64,000 nucleotides of DNA from Pseudomonas cremoris (GTDB lineage Bacteria > Pseudomonadota > Gammaproteobacteria > Pseudomonadales > Pseudomonadaceae), in the NCBI RefSeq assembly GCF_014230465.1, contig NZ_JAAXCY010000014.1:62001-126000 (forward strand). Reading direction: 5' to 3'. The position numbers and the translations under genes are program-made. The notes under the pieces are model-generated. The model saw nothing but the letters and a program-made list of their open reading frames with translations, had not been told where the DNA came from and ran no database searches. Of the stretch, positions 54,468 through 63,521 are shown piece after piece. Each line of letters opens with the position of its first letter. The first letter of the stretch is position 1.

Positions 54468-55082
54468 ATGAAGATCACGCTGAACAAGATGCTCCTGGCC
54501 TCAACCCTCGCCGCCGCCATGGCGGTTGGCTTGGCCCACGCTGCCGATGCGCCGCGCGTGGGTGTGCGGGGTGCCATTACGGCGATTGATGGCGATGCGA
54601 TGCACGTCAAGGTCAACAGCGGGGAAGATGTCACCGTGCACTTGACCAAAGATACCCAGGTTCGCGCCGTCACCCTGGCCAAGATCGACGAGATCAAGCC
54701 GGGCAGTTACATCGGCTCCGCCGCCATGCCCAATGCCGATGGCACCCTGACCGCGCTGGAAGTGCACGTGTTCCCACCGGCCATGGCCGGCACCGGCGAC
54801 GGGCATCGCGCGTTCGACTTGAAAGAAGGCAGCAGCATGACTAACGGCACCGTTGGCGACTTGGTGGTGAGTAACGGACGCACGTTGACGGTGAAGTACA
54901 AGGGCGGCGAGCAAAAGATCGTGGTGCCGGACGACGTGCCGATCGTGAACCTGGAACCGGGGGATCGCAGCTTGCTCAAGGTGGGGGTGAAGGTGGTGAT
55001 GTTTGCGGCGAAGGGGGCGGATGGGACGATCACGGCGCAGGCGATTTCAGCCGGTAAAGACGGTGTTACACCGCCGATGTGA
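54468..55082 (+). CDS. Periplasmic DUF5666-like protein
   Basis: A 204-residue protein with a signal peptide ending at AHA (about residue 24). The mature part consists of repeated beta-strands in OB-fold-like units (VRGAITAIDGDAMHVKVNSGEDVTVHLTKDTQV; GTVGDLVVSNGRTLTVKYKGGEQKIVV). DUF5666-type proteins are often near electron transfer or metal genes, but here the neighbour is an MFS gene and no function can be named. Start set by AGGAAA upstream. Confidence 0.72.
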   Translation: MKITLNKMLLASTLAAAMAVGLAHAADAPRVGVRGAITAIDGDAMHVKVNSGEDVTVHLTKDTQVRAVTLAKIDEIKPGSYIGSAAMPNADGTLTALEVHVFPPAMAGTGDGHRAFDLKEGSSMTNGTVGDLVVSNGRTLTVKYKGGEQKIVVPDDVPIVNLEPGDRSLLKVGVKVVMFAAKGADGTITAQAISAGKDGVTPPM

Positions 55083-55204
55083 TGGTTTCTGTATAGGCCA
55101 GTTCCGACAATGCTATAGGACCCATCTGGCAAGACCGCATGGCCTGTTCGCTCTAGATTCAACGCCTGCACGTTTGCAGACTGAATCAGGGCAGGAATCT
55201 GACC

Positions 55205-56572
55205 ATGCGGATGATCAAGATGTTGGTGCTGTGGGCGCTGTTGCCCGCAATCGCGGACGCCGCTACAAACAGACGTGCGACGATCAGTAACGCTGCCTAC
55301 GTCGAGCGGATGGCTTCCGCCAGCGCAGCTGCGTGGCCAAGGCTAGCGAAAATGGAACGCTTGAAAAAGCAGACCGGGTTCTATGCCGAGGCGCAGATTT
55401 TGATTTACGACGGGGTCGCGGCCTGGTTGATCAATGCAAACGGCTATCGGTCGATTGCAGTGGAGCCAGTACACGCGCTCGGCTTGGCATCGGACTACAA
55501 GACCTTCAAACAGCTGGTATGGGAAGGGCGCCCTACCGTGTATATAGGGCTGGGCCAGAGCGTGTCGGAAGAAGAGGCACAACACATGCTCAACAATCCC
55601 AACGCTGTGCCCGATTTGTTTGGATTGGCAACCCATGAAGCCTTTCATCTTTTTGGGCAAGCGGATTGGCGGCTGGGGACGGGATCGCGTTCCGTGCGCT
55701 ATCCCGCAAACCCTATACCTCGGCAGTACCGGCAGCATCTGATCAGCGCCTTATATGCTTCGCTGCAAGGCGATGCCGAGGCCTTGGGAAAGGCCCGCTA
55801 CTGGTATGACCGCTGGCAGACTGAGTTCGCCCTGGAAGCGCAGGAAATCCATTATTACGACATTATTGAAGGCACCGCAGAATACATAGAAGGGCTTGCC
55901 CGGCGCTTTGCGAGTGGCGTCGCGGATACGCCTGAAGCCTGGGCGCGGAGTGTGATGGAGCGTTTCCCGAGCGCCGCCGTGTTGTCGGTGGACGGTGAAA
56001 GCTATGCACTGGGGGCCTTGGCTATCTATCTTCTTGACCGTATGGATGCTGCGGGCTGGCAGGCGGTCATCGAGGGCCAGCCGCCGACCCAGCGCTTGTT
56101 GGCGTCCGTTGCGCAAATAGTCGATGTTCCAGACGCTGCGCTGAGTCAGCGGATTGCCCAAGAAGTGAGTGCGCGCAATCAGCGCCTGAAAGCAGTCATC
56201 GACCCTGTCGTCGCCCAATTGACGCGTTCCGATACGGTGCGCTTGTTGGTGCCCATGGCCTCTGTTGCGGGGTCTATCAGCTTGAGCGGTAGTTACCAGG
56301 TGGAACAGGTGCCCGAAGAGCTATTCGTGGATTTACAGGCACGGTTTTCGCCGTCGGACGGCCAAATTACGTTCGACGGAGCGACCGTTGCCCTGACGGT
56401 CAGCGAGTCCTGTGGAGAGGAGGGAGGTTTTGTGGTGGTGCCTTTTGCTGCAAGGGACTTCCCGGTCGAGCAGGCTGGGCGCCTTCGACTGAAAAAGAGG
56501 GGATTGGAAATTGACGTACCTTTCCCCGATAAAGGCAAGGGCAATGAAAATGTCTGGTGTGTTCGGGTGTAA
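55205..56572 (+). CDS. Secreted putative zinc metallopeptidase of no recognised family
   Basis: A 455-residue protein with a signal peptide (cleavage near ADA, residue 19). A HExxH motif, HEAFH at residues 144-148 in LATHEAFHLFG, and a downstream EGTAEYIEGLA (222-232) with Glu at 222, 226 and 229 give the ligand set of a gluzincin-like peptidase. A C-terminal region (about 325-455) looks beta-rich and holds two Cys (in SESCGEE and VWCVRV) that could form a disulfide. The codons look less GC-biased than in neighbours, a possible sign of transfer. I do not recognise the family. Confidence 0.65.
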   Translation: MRMIKMLVLWALLPAIADAATNRRATISNAAYVERMASASAAAWPRLAKMERLKKQTGFYAEAQILIYDGVAAWLINANGYRSIAVEPVHALGLASDYKTFKQLVWEGRPTVYIGLGQSVSEEEAQHMLNNPNAVPDLFGLATHEAFHLFGQADWRLGTGSRSVRYPANPIPRQYRQHLISALYASLQGDAEALGKARYWYDRWQTEFALEAQEIHYYDIIEGTAEYIEGLARRFASGVADTPEAWARSVMERFPSAAVLSVDGESYALGALAIYLLDRMDAAGWQAVIEGQPPTQRLLASVAQIVDVPDAALSQRIAQEVSARNQRLKAVIDPVVAQLTRSDTVRLLVPMASVAGSISLSGSYQVEQVPEELFVDLQARFSPSDGQITFDGATVALTVSESCGEEGGFVVVPFAARDFPVEQAGRLRLKKRGLEIDVPFPDKGKGNENVWCVRV

Positions 56573-56597
56573 AAAAAGCCCCTGAATTCAGGGGCTT
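56571..56597 (-). terminator. Intrinsic terminator of the sulfate-binding protein gene
   Basis: Perfect palindrome AAGCCCCTGAA/TTCAGGGGCTT; on the minus strand it is followed by a run of seven T. The plus-strand side is a weak terminator for the peptidase gene. Confidence 0.88.
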
Positions 56598-56609
56598 CTA
56601 AAACAACGC

Positions 56610-57614
56610 TTACTGCCCGCTGTAGATCTGGTCGAAAACACCACCATCATTGAAGTGGGTTTTCTGCACGGTACGCCAGTCACCAAAGGTCTTCTCGACG
56701 GACAGGAACTCGACTTTCGGGAAACGATCGGTGTACTTGGCCAGCACTTTTGGATCACGTGGGCGCAGGTAGTTGTTGGCGGCGATTTCCTGGCCTTCCG
56801 GCGACCACAGGTATTTCAGGTAGTCTTCGGCTGCCACGCGGGTGCCTTTCTTCTCGACCACTTTGTCGACCACCGACACTGGCGGCTCGGCTTCGGCGGA
56901 CACGCTTGGGTAGATCACTTCGAACTGATCACGGCCGAATTCACGGGCGATCATTTCCGCTTCGTTCTCGAAGGTCACCAGCACGTCGCCGATCTGGTTG
57001 GTCATGAAGGTAGTGGTCGCCGCACGGCCACCGGTGTCCAGTACGGGGGCTTGCTTGAACAGCTTGCCGACAAAGGCCTTGGCCTTGTTCTCGTCGCCGC
57101 CGTTTTTCAGCACGTAGCCCCAGGCCGACAGGTAGGTGTAGCGGCCATTACCCGAGGTTTTCGGGTTGGGTACGATCACTTGCACGCCATCCTTGAGCAA
57201 GTCCGGCCAGTCTTTCAGGGCCTTTGGGTTGCCTTTGCGCACGATAAATACCGTGGCGGAAGTGAACGGCGCGCTGTTGTTCGGCAGGCGGGTGACCCAG
57301 TTGTCCGGCACCAGTTTGCCGTTGTCTGCCAGGGCGTTGATGTCGGTGGCCATGTTCATGGTGATCACGTCAGCCGGCAGGCCGTCGATCACCGAGCGCG
57401 CTTGTTTGCTGGAACCGCCAAAGGACATCTGCAGGGTCAGCTTGTCGTTAGGGTGTTCGGCTTCCCAGTGTTTCTGGAAGGCGGCGTTGTAGTCCTTGTA
57501 GAAGTCGCGCATCACGTCGTAGGAGACGTTGAGCAGTGTGACGGGGGCGGCCTGGACGGCGCCCGCCAAGGCAAGGCCGGCGGCCAGGAGAGAGGCGCTA
57601 ACGAGTTTTTTCAC
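56610..57614 (-). CDS. cysP: Sulfate/thiosulfate ABC transporter substrate-binding protein
   Basis: A 334-residue periplasmic binding protein with a signal peptide ending at VQA (about 22). Sulfate-binding family marks: LLNVSYDVMRDFYKDYNAAF, QMSFGGSSKQARSV and PNPKTSGNGRYTYLSAWGY. The start is GTG at 57614, with AAGGA nine bases upstream. No permease or ATPase gene is adjacent, so it must use CysTWA encoded elsewhere, like the stand-alone CysP (PA1493) in PAO1, which is next to the same glyoxylate genes. Confidence 0.92.
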   Translation of the reverse strand: MKKLVSASLLAAGLALAGAVQAAPVTLLNVSYDVMRDFYKDYNAAFQKHWEAEHPNDKLTLQMSFGGSSKQARSVIDGLPADVITMNMATDINALADNGKLVPDNWVTRLPNNSAPFTSATVFIVRKGNPKALKDWPDLLKDGVQVIVPNPKTSGNGRYTYLSAWGYVLKNGGDENKAKAFVGKLFKQAPVLDTGGRAATTTFMTNQIGDVLVTFENEAEMIAREFGRDQFEVIYPSVSAEAEPPVSVVDKVVEKKGTRVAAEDYLKYLWSPEGQEIAANNYLRPRDPKVLAKYTDRFPKVEFLSVEKTFGDWRTVQKTHFNDGGVFDQIYSGQ

Positions 57615-57719
57615 TGCTCATTCCTTGTTGTTCGAGAAGGTTATTGATTGAGTGGGGGCAATTTGCCATCGACTATAACGGGCAGCGCATAGACGTTTAA
57701 AGATTAAAACGCTCTTTGC

Positions 57720-58541
57720 TTATTCGATTTTCTTGAAAAGATTATTCCCACAGCGTGCACAGAAAGCGGCGTTGGGCTCGTGGCTGTTTTTCTTGCACAC
57801 CGGGCAGTCGTGTTGCAGCTGTTCTCCGCGCATGGCATTAGCCAGTTCTGCGGTGAAAATTCCGGTGGGCACCGCGATGATCGAATAACCGGTGATCATC
57901 ACCAGCGACGAAATCACCTGGCCCAGCGGGGTCTTGGGCACGATGTCGCCAAAGCCAACGGTGGTCAGGGTCACGATAGCCCAATAAATACCCTTGGGAA
58001 TGCTGGTAAACCCGTGTTCCGGGCCTTCGATCACGTACATCAGGGTGCCGAATACCGTCACCAGCGTGCACACGCTTACCAGGAACACCACGATCTTCTG
58101 CTTGCTGCCCCGCAGTGCCGCCATCAGGTAGTTGGCTTGCTTGAGGTAGGGGCCCAGCTTGAGCACACGGAAAATCCGCAGCATCCGGATGATCCGAATG
58201 ATCAGCAGGTACTGCGCGTCGCTGTAATACAGCGCGAGGATGCCGGGCACGATGGCCAGCAGATCCACCAGCCCATAAAAGCTGAACGCATAGCGCAACG
58301 GCTTGGGGGAGCAATACAGCCGCAACCCATATTCGATGGCGAAGATGATGGTGAAGCCCCACTCGATGTAGGCCAGCACATCGGCGTAGTTGTCGTGCAC
58401 CTCCTGGATGCTGTCGAGGATCACGATCACAAGGCTGGCGAGGATGATCAGCAGCAGGGTGGAGTCGAAGCGTCGGCCGGCCACGGTGTCGCTCTGGAAC
58501 ACCATTACATACAGCCGTTGACGCCAGTTGTTGCTGTCCAT
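57720..58541 (-). CDS. Voltage-gated K+ channel-like ion transporter with a C-terminal zinc ribbon
   Basis: A 273-residue six-helix channel: S1 about 27-45, S4 with Arg every third residue (RIIRMLRIFRVLK, 116-128), selectivity filter TVGFGD (194-199) and S6 about 208-230. Residues 246-264 carry CPVC...CARC, a zinc-ribbon (rubredoxin-knuckle) module at the very C-terminus. The ATG at 58541 (MDSNNW) is chosen; a longer start at 58631 overlaps the upstream gene. Same strand as the urea transporter, 31 bases downstream of its stop. Confidence 0.9.
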   Translation of the reverse strand: MDSNNWRQRLYVMVFQSDTVAGRRFDSTLLLIILASLVIVILDSIQEVHDNYADVLAYIEWGFTIIFAIEYGLRLYCSPKPLRYAFSFYGLVDLLAIVPGILALYYSDAQYLLIIRIIRMLRIFRVLKLGPYLKQANYLMAALRGSKQKIVVFLVSVCTLVTVFGTLMYVIEGPEHGFTSIPKGIYWAIVTLTTVGFGDIVPKTPLGQVISSLVMITGYSIIAVPTGIFTAELANAMRGEQLQHDCPVCKKNSHEPNAAFCARCGNNLFKKIE

Positions 58542-58572
58542 GGAAATCGCCTGAATCGAAGATCGAGCAAGC

Positions 58573-59448
58573 CTAGGGGGATTCGAAGGGGCTGTCCATG
58601 CGGGGTTTGCGCAGCATCCGGCGGGTGGCATGCACCAGCCAGCAGGCGAGGATAAACGGCGCGGTCAGCGCGGGCAGGTGCAGGGCAGCGAAGCCCGGCG
58701 TAAGGATGATTGCCAGGCCGATGCCGAGCAGTGGCATCCAGGGTTGGCGACGTGTCTGGCTCAGGGCCAGCGCGGCCAAGGCCGGGTTATAGCTGTGCAG
58801 GCCGAGCAGGGCGCCGGTGGGTTCGCCGAGCAGCAGCGCGATCAATACCCCCGCGCAGGCCCCGATAAGTGCCCATACGGCAGCGCGCGGGCTGGCCAGC
58901 CACAGGCCAACGGCGATCAACACACCGACCATGGGTTGATCCAGCAGCATGATCTGGGCAAGCCCGGTAAAAGGCGCGCTGATGAGCGACAACATGTCCG
59001 GTTCGGTCAAGGCAAACGTGCTCGGCGGCACGCTGCCCAGCAGCAGCCAACCTAGGCCGACAAACGGTGCGGTGTAGGCCGGCAAGTCACCGGGACGGCT
59101 GGCGTGTTTCAACCATTGCCGCGTCAGCATCGCCGCCAGGCCACCGCACGCCAGGATCAGCGGTGGCAACAGCGCCGACCAATCGAAATGCTGACTGATC
59201 AACAGGCCCAGCAACACACCGTTGTAGCTATAGAGCCCGGCCTGGCGCTCGGCCTTGGGATAGCCCCGGCGCTGGGCCGTGAGCAAACCCGCAACGCCAC
59301 CCAGCAGTGCGCCGCCGAACAAGGCCGGGGCGCCCACCAGGATGGCCAGCAGGCACAGCAGGCCGCACAGCGGCTGGCGCTGCAGGAAAATCTGGCTGAA
59401 GCCGTTGAGCAGGGCTTCGGCCCAGTCGGGGCAGTTTGGGTTGTGCAT
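58573..59448 (-). CDS. Urea transporter (UT family)
   Basis: A 291-residue inner-membrane channel with about ten helices in two homologous halves; the paired repeats are LYSYNGVLLGLLIS and LHSYNPALAALALS (each with the Asn-containing UT signature). It would take up urea by facilitated diffusion. The next gene downstream is the K+ channel and the upstream one is pykF. No urease gene lies nearby. Confidence 0.88.
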   Translation of the reverse strand: MHNPNCPDWAEALLNGFSQIFLQRQPLCGLLCLLAILVGAPALFGGALLGGVAGLLTAQRRGYPKAERQAGLYSYNGVLLGLLISQHFDWSALLPPLILACGGLAAMLTRQWLKHASRPGDLPAYTAPFVGLGWLLLGSVPPSTFALTEPDMLSLISAPFTGLAQIMLLDQPMVGVLIAVGLWLASPRAAVWALIGACAGVLIALLLGEPTGALLGLHSYNPALAALALSQTRRQPWMPLLGIGLAIILTPGFAALHLPALTAPFILACWLVHATRRMLRKPRMDSPFESP

Positions 59449-59479
59449 TTGGGTAAGTCAGTTAGACCGAGTTGCCCCC

Positions 59480-59561
59480 TTCGCGAGCAAGCCCGCTCCC
59501 ACATTTGATCGCTTTCCAAAGTTGAAACTCGGTCAAATGTGGGAGCGGGCTTGCTCGCGAA
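59480..59561. repeat. REPIN of opposite polarity
   Basis: TTCGCGAGCAAGCCCGCTCC (and on to TTTGA, 59480-59508) is followed after 24 bases by its exact reverse complement (59533-59561). Here the GTGGGAGC ends face inwards, opposite to the copies at 30020, 62325 and 63411. It separates the urea transporter start from pykF. Confidence 0.92.
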
Positions 59562-59577
59562 GAGGCCTTTACAGACG

Positions 59578-60993
59578 CTAAATCAACGTCTCGATACGCA
59601 GCGAATTGGTCGACCCCGGCTGCCCAAACGGCACCCCCGCGGTAATCACCAACGTATCCCCGCGCTGCGCCATGCCTTGGGCCTGGGCAATTTCCAACGC
59701 CGTCGAGCACACTTCATCCACCTGGCGCAGTCGATCGTTCACCACCGAATGCACGCCCCACGCCACGCTCAAGCGCCTGGCGGTAGACAGGTTTGGCGTG
59801 AGGTTGAGAATCGGCGCCACTGGCCGTTCACGTGCCGCGCGCAGGCTGGAGCTGCCGGACTCGCTGTAGTTCACCAGCACCGCCACTGGCAGGATGCTGC
59901 TGATACGGCGGATCGCACAGCTGATGGCGTCCGATACGGTGGCATCGGCTTTTGGCCGGCTGACATCCAATTGCGTCTGGTAGTCCGGGCCGTTTTCCAC
60001 CTGGCGGATGATCTTGCTCATCATCTGCACGGCTTCCAGCGGGTACTCGCCCGAAGCGGTTTCGGCCGACAACATCACCGCGTCCGCACCTTCGGCCACC
60101 GCATTGGCAACATCAGTGACTTCGGCGCGGGTGGGCGCCGGAGAGAAGCGCATCGACTCAAGCATCTGCGTCGCTACCACCACGGGCTTACCCAACTGGC
60201 GACAGGTGCTGATGATGTCTTTCTGGATCTGCGGCACGCTCTCGGCCGGCACTTCCACGCCCAGATCCCCTCTGGCCACCATGATCGCGTCGCTCAGTTC
60301 GGCGATTTCCTGCAGGCGCTGCACGGCCGAGGGTTTCTCGATCTTGGCCATCAAAAACGCTCGGTCGCCGATCAGCTCGCGGGCTTCGCGGATGTCCTCC
60401 GGGCGCTGCACAAAGGACAACGCCACCCAGTCCACGCCCAGCTCCAGGCCAAAGCTCAAGTCGCGCCGATCCTTGGCGGTCAATGGGCTGAGTTCCAACA
60501 GGGCTTGCGGGACGTTCACACCTTTGCGGTCCGACAGTTCGCCGCCATTCAATACGGTGGTATCGATCGCATTAGCGTGCTTGGTGATGACGCGCAGGCG
60601 CAGCTTGCCGTCGTCCAGCAGCAGGTCCATGCCGGGTTCTAGCGCCGCGATAATTTCCGGGTGAGGCAGGTTGACCCGGCGTTGATCACCCGGTGTTTCG
60701 TCCAGGTCCAGGCGCAAGGCCTGGCCGCGCACCAACTGCACCTTGCCCTCGGCAAAGCGCCCGACGCGCAGCTTCGGCCCTTGCAGGTCCATGAGGATGC
60801 CCAGCGGGTAATTGAGCTGGCGTTCCACCTGACGAATCCACTGATAGCGCTGGGCGTGGTCGGCGTGGTCGCCATGGCTGAAATTGAGCCGGAAGATGTT
60901 CACCCCAGCTTCCACCAGCTCGCGGATATCATCGATGCCGTCGGTGGCCGGGCCCAGGGTGGCGAGGATCTTGACCTTCTTGTCAGGCGTCAT
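59578..60993 (-). CDS. pykF: Pyruvate kinase
   Basis: A 471-residue type I pyruvate kinase. Signatures: KILATLGPATD, RLNFSHGDH, the active-site region FLMAKIEKPSAVQ with catalytic Lys, ARGDLGVEVP and VATQMLESM. It is the glyoxylate-pathway paralogue seen next to ttuD in pseudomonads (PA1498). The ATG at 60993 (MTPDKKVK) is chosen over 61008. Overlaps ttuD by 11 bases. Confidence 0.94.
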   Translation of the reverse strand: MTPDKKVKILATLGPATDGIDDIRELVEAGVNIFRLNFSHGDHADHAQRYQWIRQVERQLNYPLGILMDLQGPKLRVGRFAEGKVQLVRGQALRLDLDETPGDQRRVNLPHPEIIAALEPGMDLLLDDGKLRLRVITKHANAIDTTVLNGGELSDRKGVNVPQALLELSPLTAKDRRDLSFGLELGVDWVALSFVQRPEDIREARELIGDRAFLMAKIEKPSAVQRLQEIAELSDAIMVARGDLGVEVPAESVPQIQKDIISTCRQLGKPVVVATQMLESMRFSPAPTRAEVTDVANAVAEGADAVMLSAETASGEYPLEAVQMMSKIIRQVENGPDYQTQLDVSRPKADATVSDAISCAIRRISSILPVAVLVNYSESGSSSLRAARERPVAPILNLTPNLSTARRLSVAWGVHSVVNDRLRQVDEVCSTALEIAQAQGMAQRGDTLVITAGVPFGQPGSTNSLRIETLI

Positions 60994-62263
60994 GTGTCGG
61001 GTTCCCAAGAATCAGAATGGCGCGGAAGTCGTTGACGTTGGTGCGCGTCGGCTCGGTGACGATCAACCCGTCGAGGGCGGCGAAATAGCCGTAGCCGTTG
61101 TTGTTATCCAACTCATCACTGGCCGACAGGCCGAGGGCTTCGGCGCGTGAATAGCTGCACGGCGTCATGATTGCGCCGGCGTTGTCTTCCGAGCCGTCGA
61201 TGCCGTCGGTGTCACCGGCCAGGGCGTACACGCCCGACAGGCCCTTGAGGCTGTCGGTGAGGCTCAGCAGGAACTCGGCGTTGCGTCCGCCACGACCATT
61301 GCCGCGCACGGTGACGGTGGTTTCACCGCCGGACAGGATCACGCACGGCGCCGCCAATGGCTGGCCGTGCTGCACGATTTGGCGAGCGATGCCGGCGTGC
61401 ACCTTGGCCACGTCCCGCGCTTCGCCTTCGAGGTCTCCGAGGATCAACGGGCTGAACCCGGCCTGACGGACTTTTACCGCCACCGCTTCCAGGGATTGCT
61501 GGGGGCGGGCGATCAGTTGGAAATGGCTGCGGGCGAGCACCGGGTCGCCGGGCTTGACGGTTTCCGAGGCGGGGTTCTGCAACCAACTGCGCACCGAGGC
61601 AGGAGCGTCGATGTTGTAGCGCTTGAGGATCGCCAGGGCCTGCGCCGAGGTGCTGGGGTCACCGACGGTGGGGCCGGACGCAATCACCGTGGCCTGGTCG
61701 CCCGGCACATCGGAAATCGCGTAGGTGTACACCGTGGCCGGCCACGCGGCCTTGGCCAACCGGCCGCCTTTGATTGCCGAGAGGTGCTTGCGCACGCAGT
61801 TCATCTCGCCAATGGTGGCACCGGATTTGAGCAAGGCTTTGTTGATGGCCTGTTTGTCGGCCAGGGTGATGCCTTCGGCCGGCAACGCCAGCAGGGCAGA
61901 GCCACCGCCGGACAACAGGAAGATCACTCGGTCGTCTTCGCTCAGGTTGCTGATCAGCTCCAGCACGCGCTTGGCCACGGCCAGACCAGCGGCATCGGGC
62001 ACGGGGTGCGCGGCTTCGACCACTTCGATTTTCTTGCACGGGGCGCCGTGACCATAGCGGGTAACCACCAGGCCGGTGACTTCACCTTGCCAGCAGTTTT
62101 CCACCACCAGCGCCATGGCGGCAGCGGCCTTGCCGGCGCCGATCACGATCACACGGCCACTGCGGTCGGCAGGGAGATAAGGTTCAAGGACTTGCCGGGG
62201 GTGGGCGGCGTCGATGGCTGTGGCAAACAGCTCGCGAAGCAGGTGTTGCGGATCGACCGACAT
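60983..62263 (-). CDS. ttuD: Glycerate 2-kinase (MOFRL/TtuD family)
   Basis: A 426-residue GckA/TtuD-type kinase that phosphorylates D-glycerate to 2-phosphoglycerate. Landmarks: VIGAGKAAAAMA, FLLSGGGSALL, and the MOFRL region GGRNAEFLLSL and AGDTDGIDGSEDNAG. In this pathway glycerate comes from tartronate semialdehyde, and the 2-phosphoglycerate then feeds pykF via enolase. The old annotation 'hydroxypyruvate reductase' for this family should be avoided. Confidence 0.93.
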   Translation of the reverse strand: MSVDPQHLLRELFATAIDAAHPRQVLEPYLPADRSGRVIVIGAGKAAAAMALVVENCWQGEVTGLVVTRYGHGAPCKKIEVVEAAHPVPDAAGLAVAKRVLELISNLSEDDRVIFLLSGGGSALLALPAEGITLADKQAINKALLKSGATIGEMNCVRKHLSAIKGGRLAKAAWPATVYTYAISDVPGDQATVIASGPTVGDPSTSAQALAILKRYNIDAPASVRSWLQNPASETVKPGDPVLARSHFQLIARPQQSLEAVAVKVRQAGFSPLILGDLEGEARDVAKVHAGIARQIVQHGQPLAAPCVILSGGETTVTVRGNGRGGRNAEFLLSLTDSLKGLSGVYALAGDTDGIDGSEDNAGAIMTPCSYSRAEALGLSASDELDNNNGYGYFAALDGLIVTEPTRTNVNDFRAILILGNPTHDA

Positions 62264-62324
62264 AAGCGGGCTCCCGGGGGATTCTTGTTATTTGGGGTGC
62301 ATCACGTTTCGGATTGGAATGCGA

Positions 62325-62424
62325 TCAAATGTGGGAGCGGGCTTGCTCGCGAATGCGGTCTGACATCCAACATCCATGCCGACTGATCCACCGCTTTCGC
62401 GAGCAAGCCCGCTCCCACATTTGA
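62325..62424. repeat. REPIN with near-perfect arms
   Basis: TCAAATGTGGGAGCGGGCTT and on (62325-62358) and its reverse complement (62391-62424) differ at one internal base; the spacer is 32 bases. It fills the 190-base ttuD-glxR gap. Confidence 0.93.
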
Positions 62425-62453
62425 CCGCATTTCAAAGGTAGGAGCGGGGTGTA

Positions 62454-63347
62454 CTACTTGTTGTCGCGGATCGAGAAGTTGGCCATATGTTCCAGGCCCT
62501 TGATCAGCGCCGAGTGGTCCCAATTGCCGCCACCAATTGCCGTGCACGTACTGAACACCTGTTGCGTGCCAGCGGTGTTCGGCAGGTTGATCCCCAGCTC
62601 CTTGGCACCGGCCAACGCCAGGTTCAAATCCTTCTGGTGCAGGTTGATACGGAAGCCCGGATCGAAGGTGCCCTTGATCATGCGTTCGCCATGCACTTCC
62701 AAAATCTTCGACGAAGCAAAACCACCCATCAGTGCTTCACGCACCTTGGCCGGATCCGCACCGTTCTTGGAGGCGAACAGCAGCGCTTCGGCCACCGCCT
62801 GGATGTTCAGCGCAACGATGATCTGGTTGGCCACCTTGGCGGTCTGGCCGTCGCCATTGCCGCCCACCAGGGTGATGTTCTTGCCCATGGCCTGGAACAG
62901 CGGCAGGGCGCGTTCGAAGGTCTGCGGCTCGCCACCGATCATGATGCTCAGGCTGCCAGCCTTGGCGCCCACTTCACCGCCGGACACGGGTGCATCCAGG
63001 TACTGCGCGCCGGTCCCGTTGATCTTGGCGGCAAATGCCTTGGTGGCGGTGGGGGAGATCGAACTCATGTCGATCACCACCTTGTTTGGCGACAGGCCAG
63101 CGGCCACGCCGTCGGCGCGGAACAGCACGTCATCGACCTGTGGGGTGTCGGGCACCATCACGATGATGAACTCGGCTTCCTGAGCCACTTGCTGCGGGCT
63201 GGCCAAGGCGATGGCGCCGGCGTCGATCAGCGCTTGAGGCGCCTTGCCGTGGTGCTCGGAGAGGAACAGTTGGTGACCTGCTTTTTGCAGGTTCGCGGCC
63301 ATGGGTTGACCCATGATGCCGGTGCCGATAAATCCGATTTTAGCCAT
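62454..63347 (-). CDS. glxR: 2-hydroxy-3-oxopropionate (tartronate semialdehyde) reductase
   Basis: A 297-residue beta-hydroxyacid dehydrogenase: Rossmann loop GFIGTGIMGQPMAANL (1-20 region), substrate site DAPVSGGEVGA, catalytic Lys region NQIIVALNIQAVAEAL with Lys in TAKVAN. It reduces tartronate semialdehyde to D-glycerate. Upstream of ttuD on the same strand, separated by a REPIN. Confidence 0.95.
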   Translation of the reverse strand: MAKIGFIGTGIMGQPMAANLQKAGHQLFLSEHHGKAPQALIDAGAIALASPQQVAQEAEFIIVMVPDTPQVDDVLFRADGVAAGLSPNKVVIDMSSISPTATKAFAAKINGTGAQYLDAPVSGGEVGAKAGSLSIMIGGEPQTFERALPLFQAMGKNITLVGGNGDGQTAKVANQIIVALNIQAVAEALLFASKNGADPAKVREALMGGFASSKILEVHGERMIKGTFDPGFRINLHQKDLNLALAGAKELGINLPNTAGTQQVFSTCTAIGGGNWDHSALIKGLEHMANFSIRDNK

Positions 63348-63410
63348 GAGAAATTCCTCTTGTTATTCGGTGGGCAGGCCTGTCGCGGTCTGCCAAACAC
63401 AGGAAGTCCA

Positions 63411-63500
63411 AATGTGGGAGCGGGCTTGCTCGCGAAGGTCTTTCATTCAACAGCTGCGTCGACTGAGACTCCGCTTTCGCGAGCAAGCCCGCTCCCACAT
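63411..63500. repeat. REPIN between glxR and hyi
   Basis: AATGTGGGAGCGGGCTTGCT and on (63411-63436) and the inverted copy (63477-63500) flank a 40-base spacer. It lies in the 174-base gap between the hyi stop and the glxR start, which holds nothing else. Confidence 0.92.
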
Positions 63501-63521
63501 GTGGGTTTTGTGTTGTGTCGG

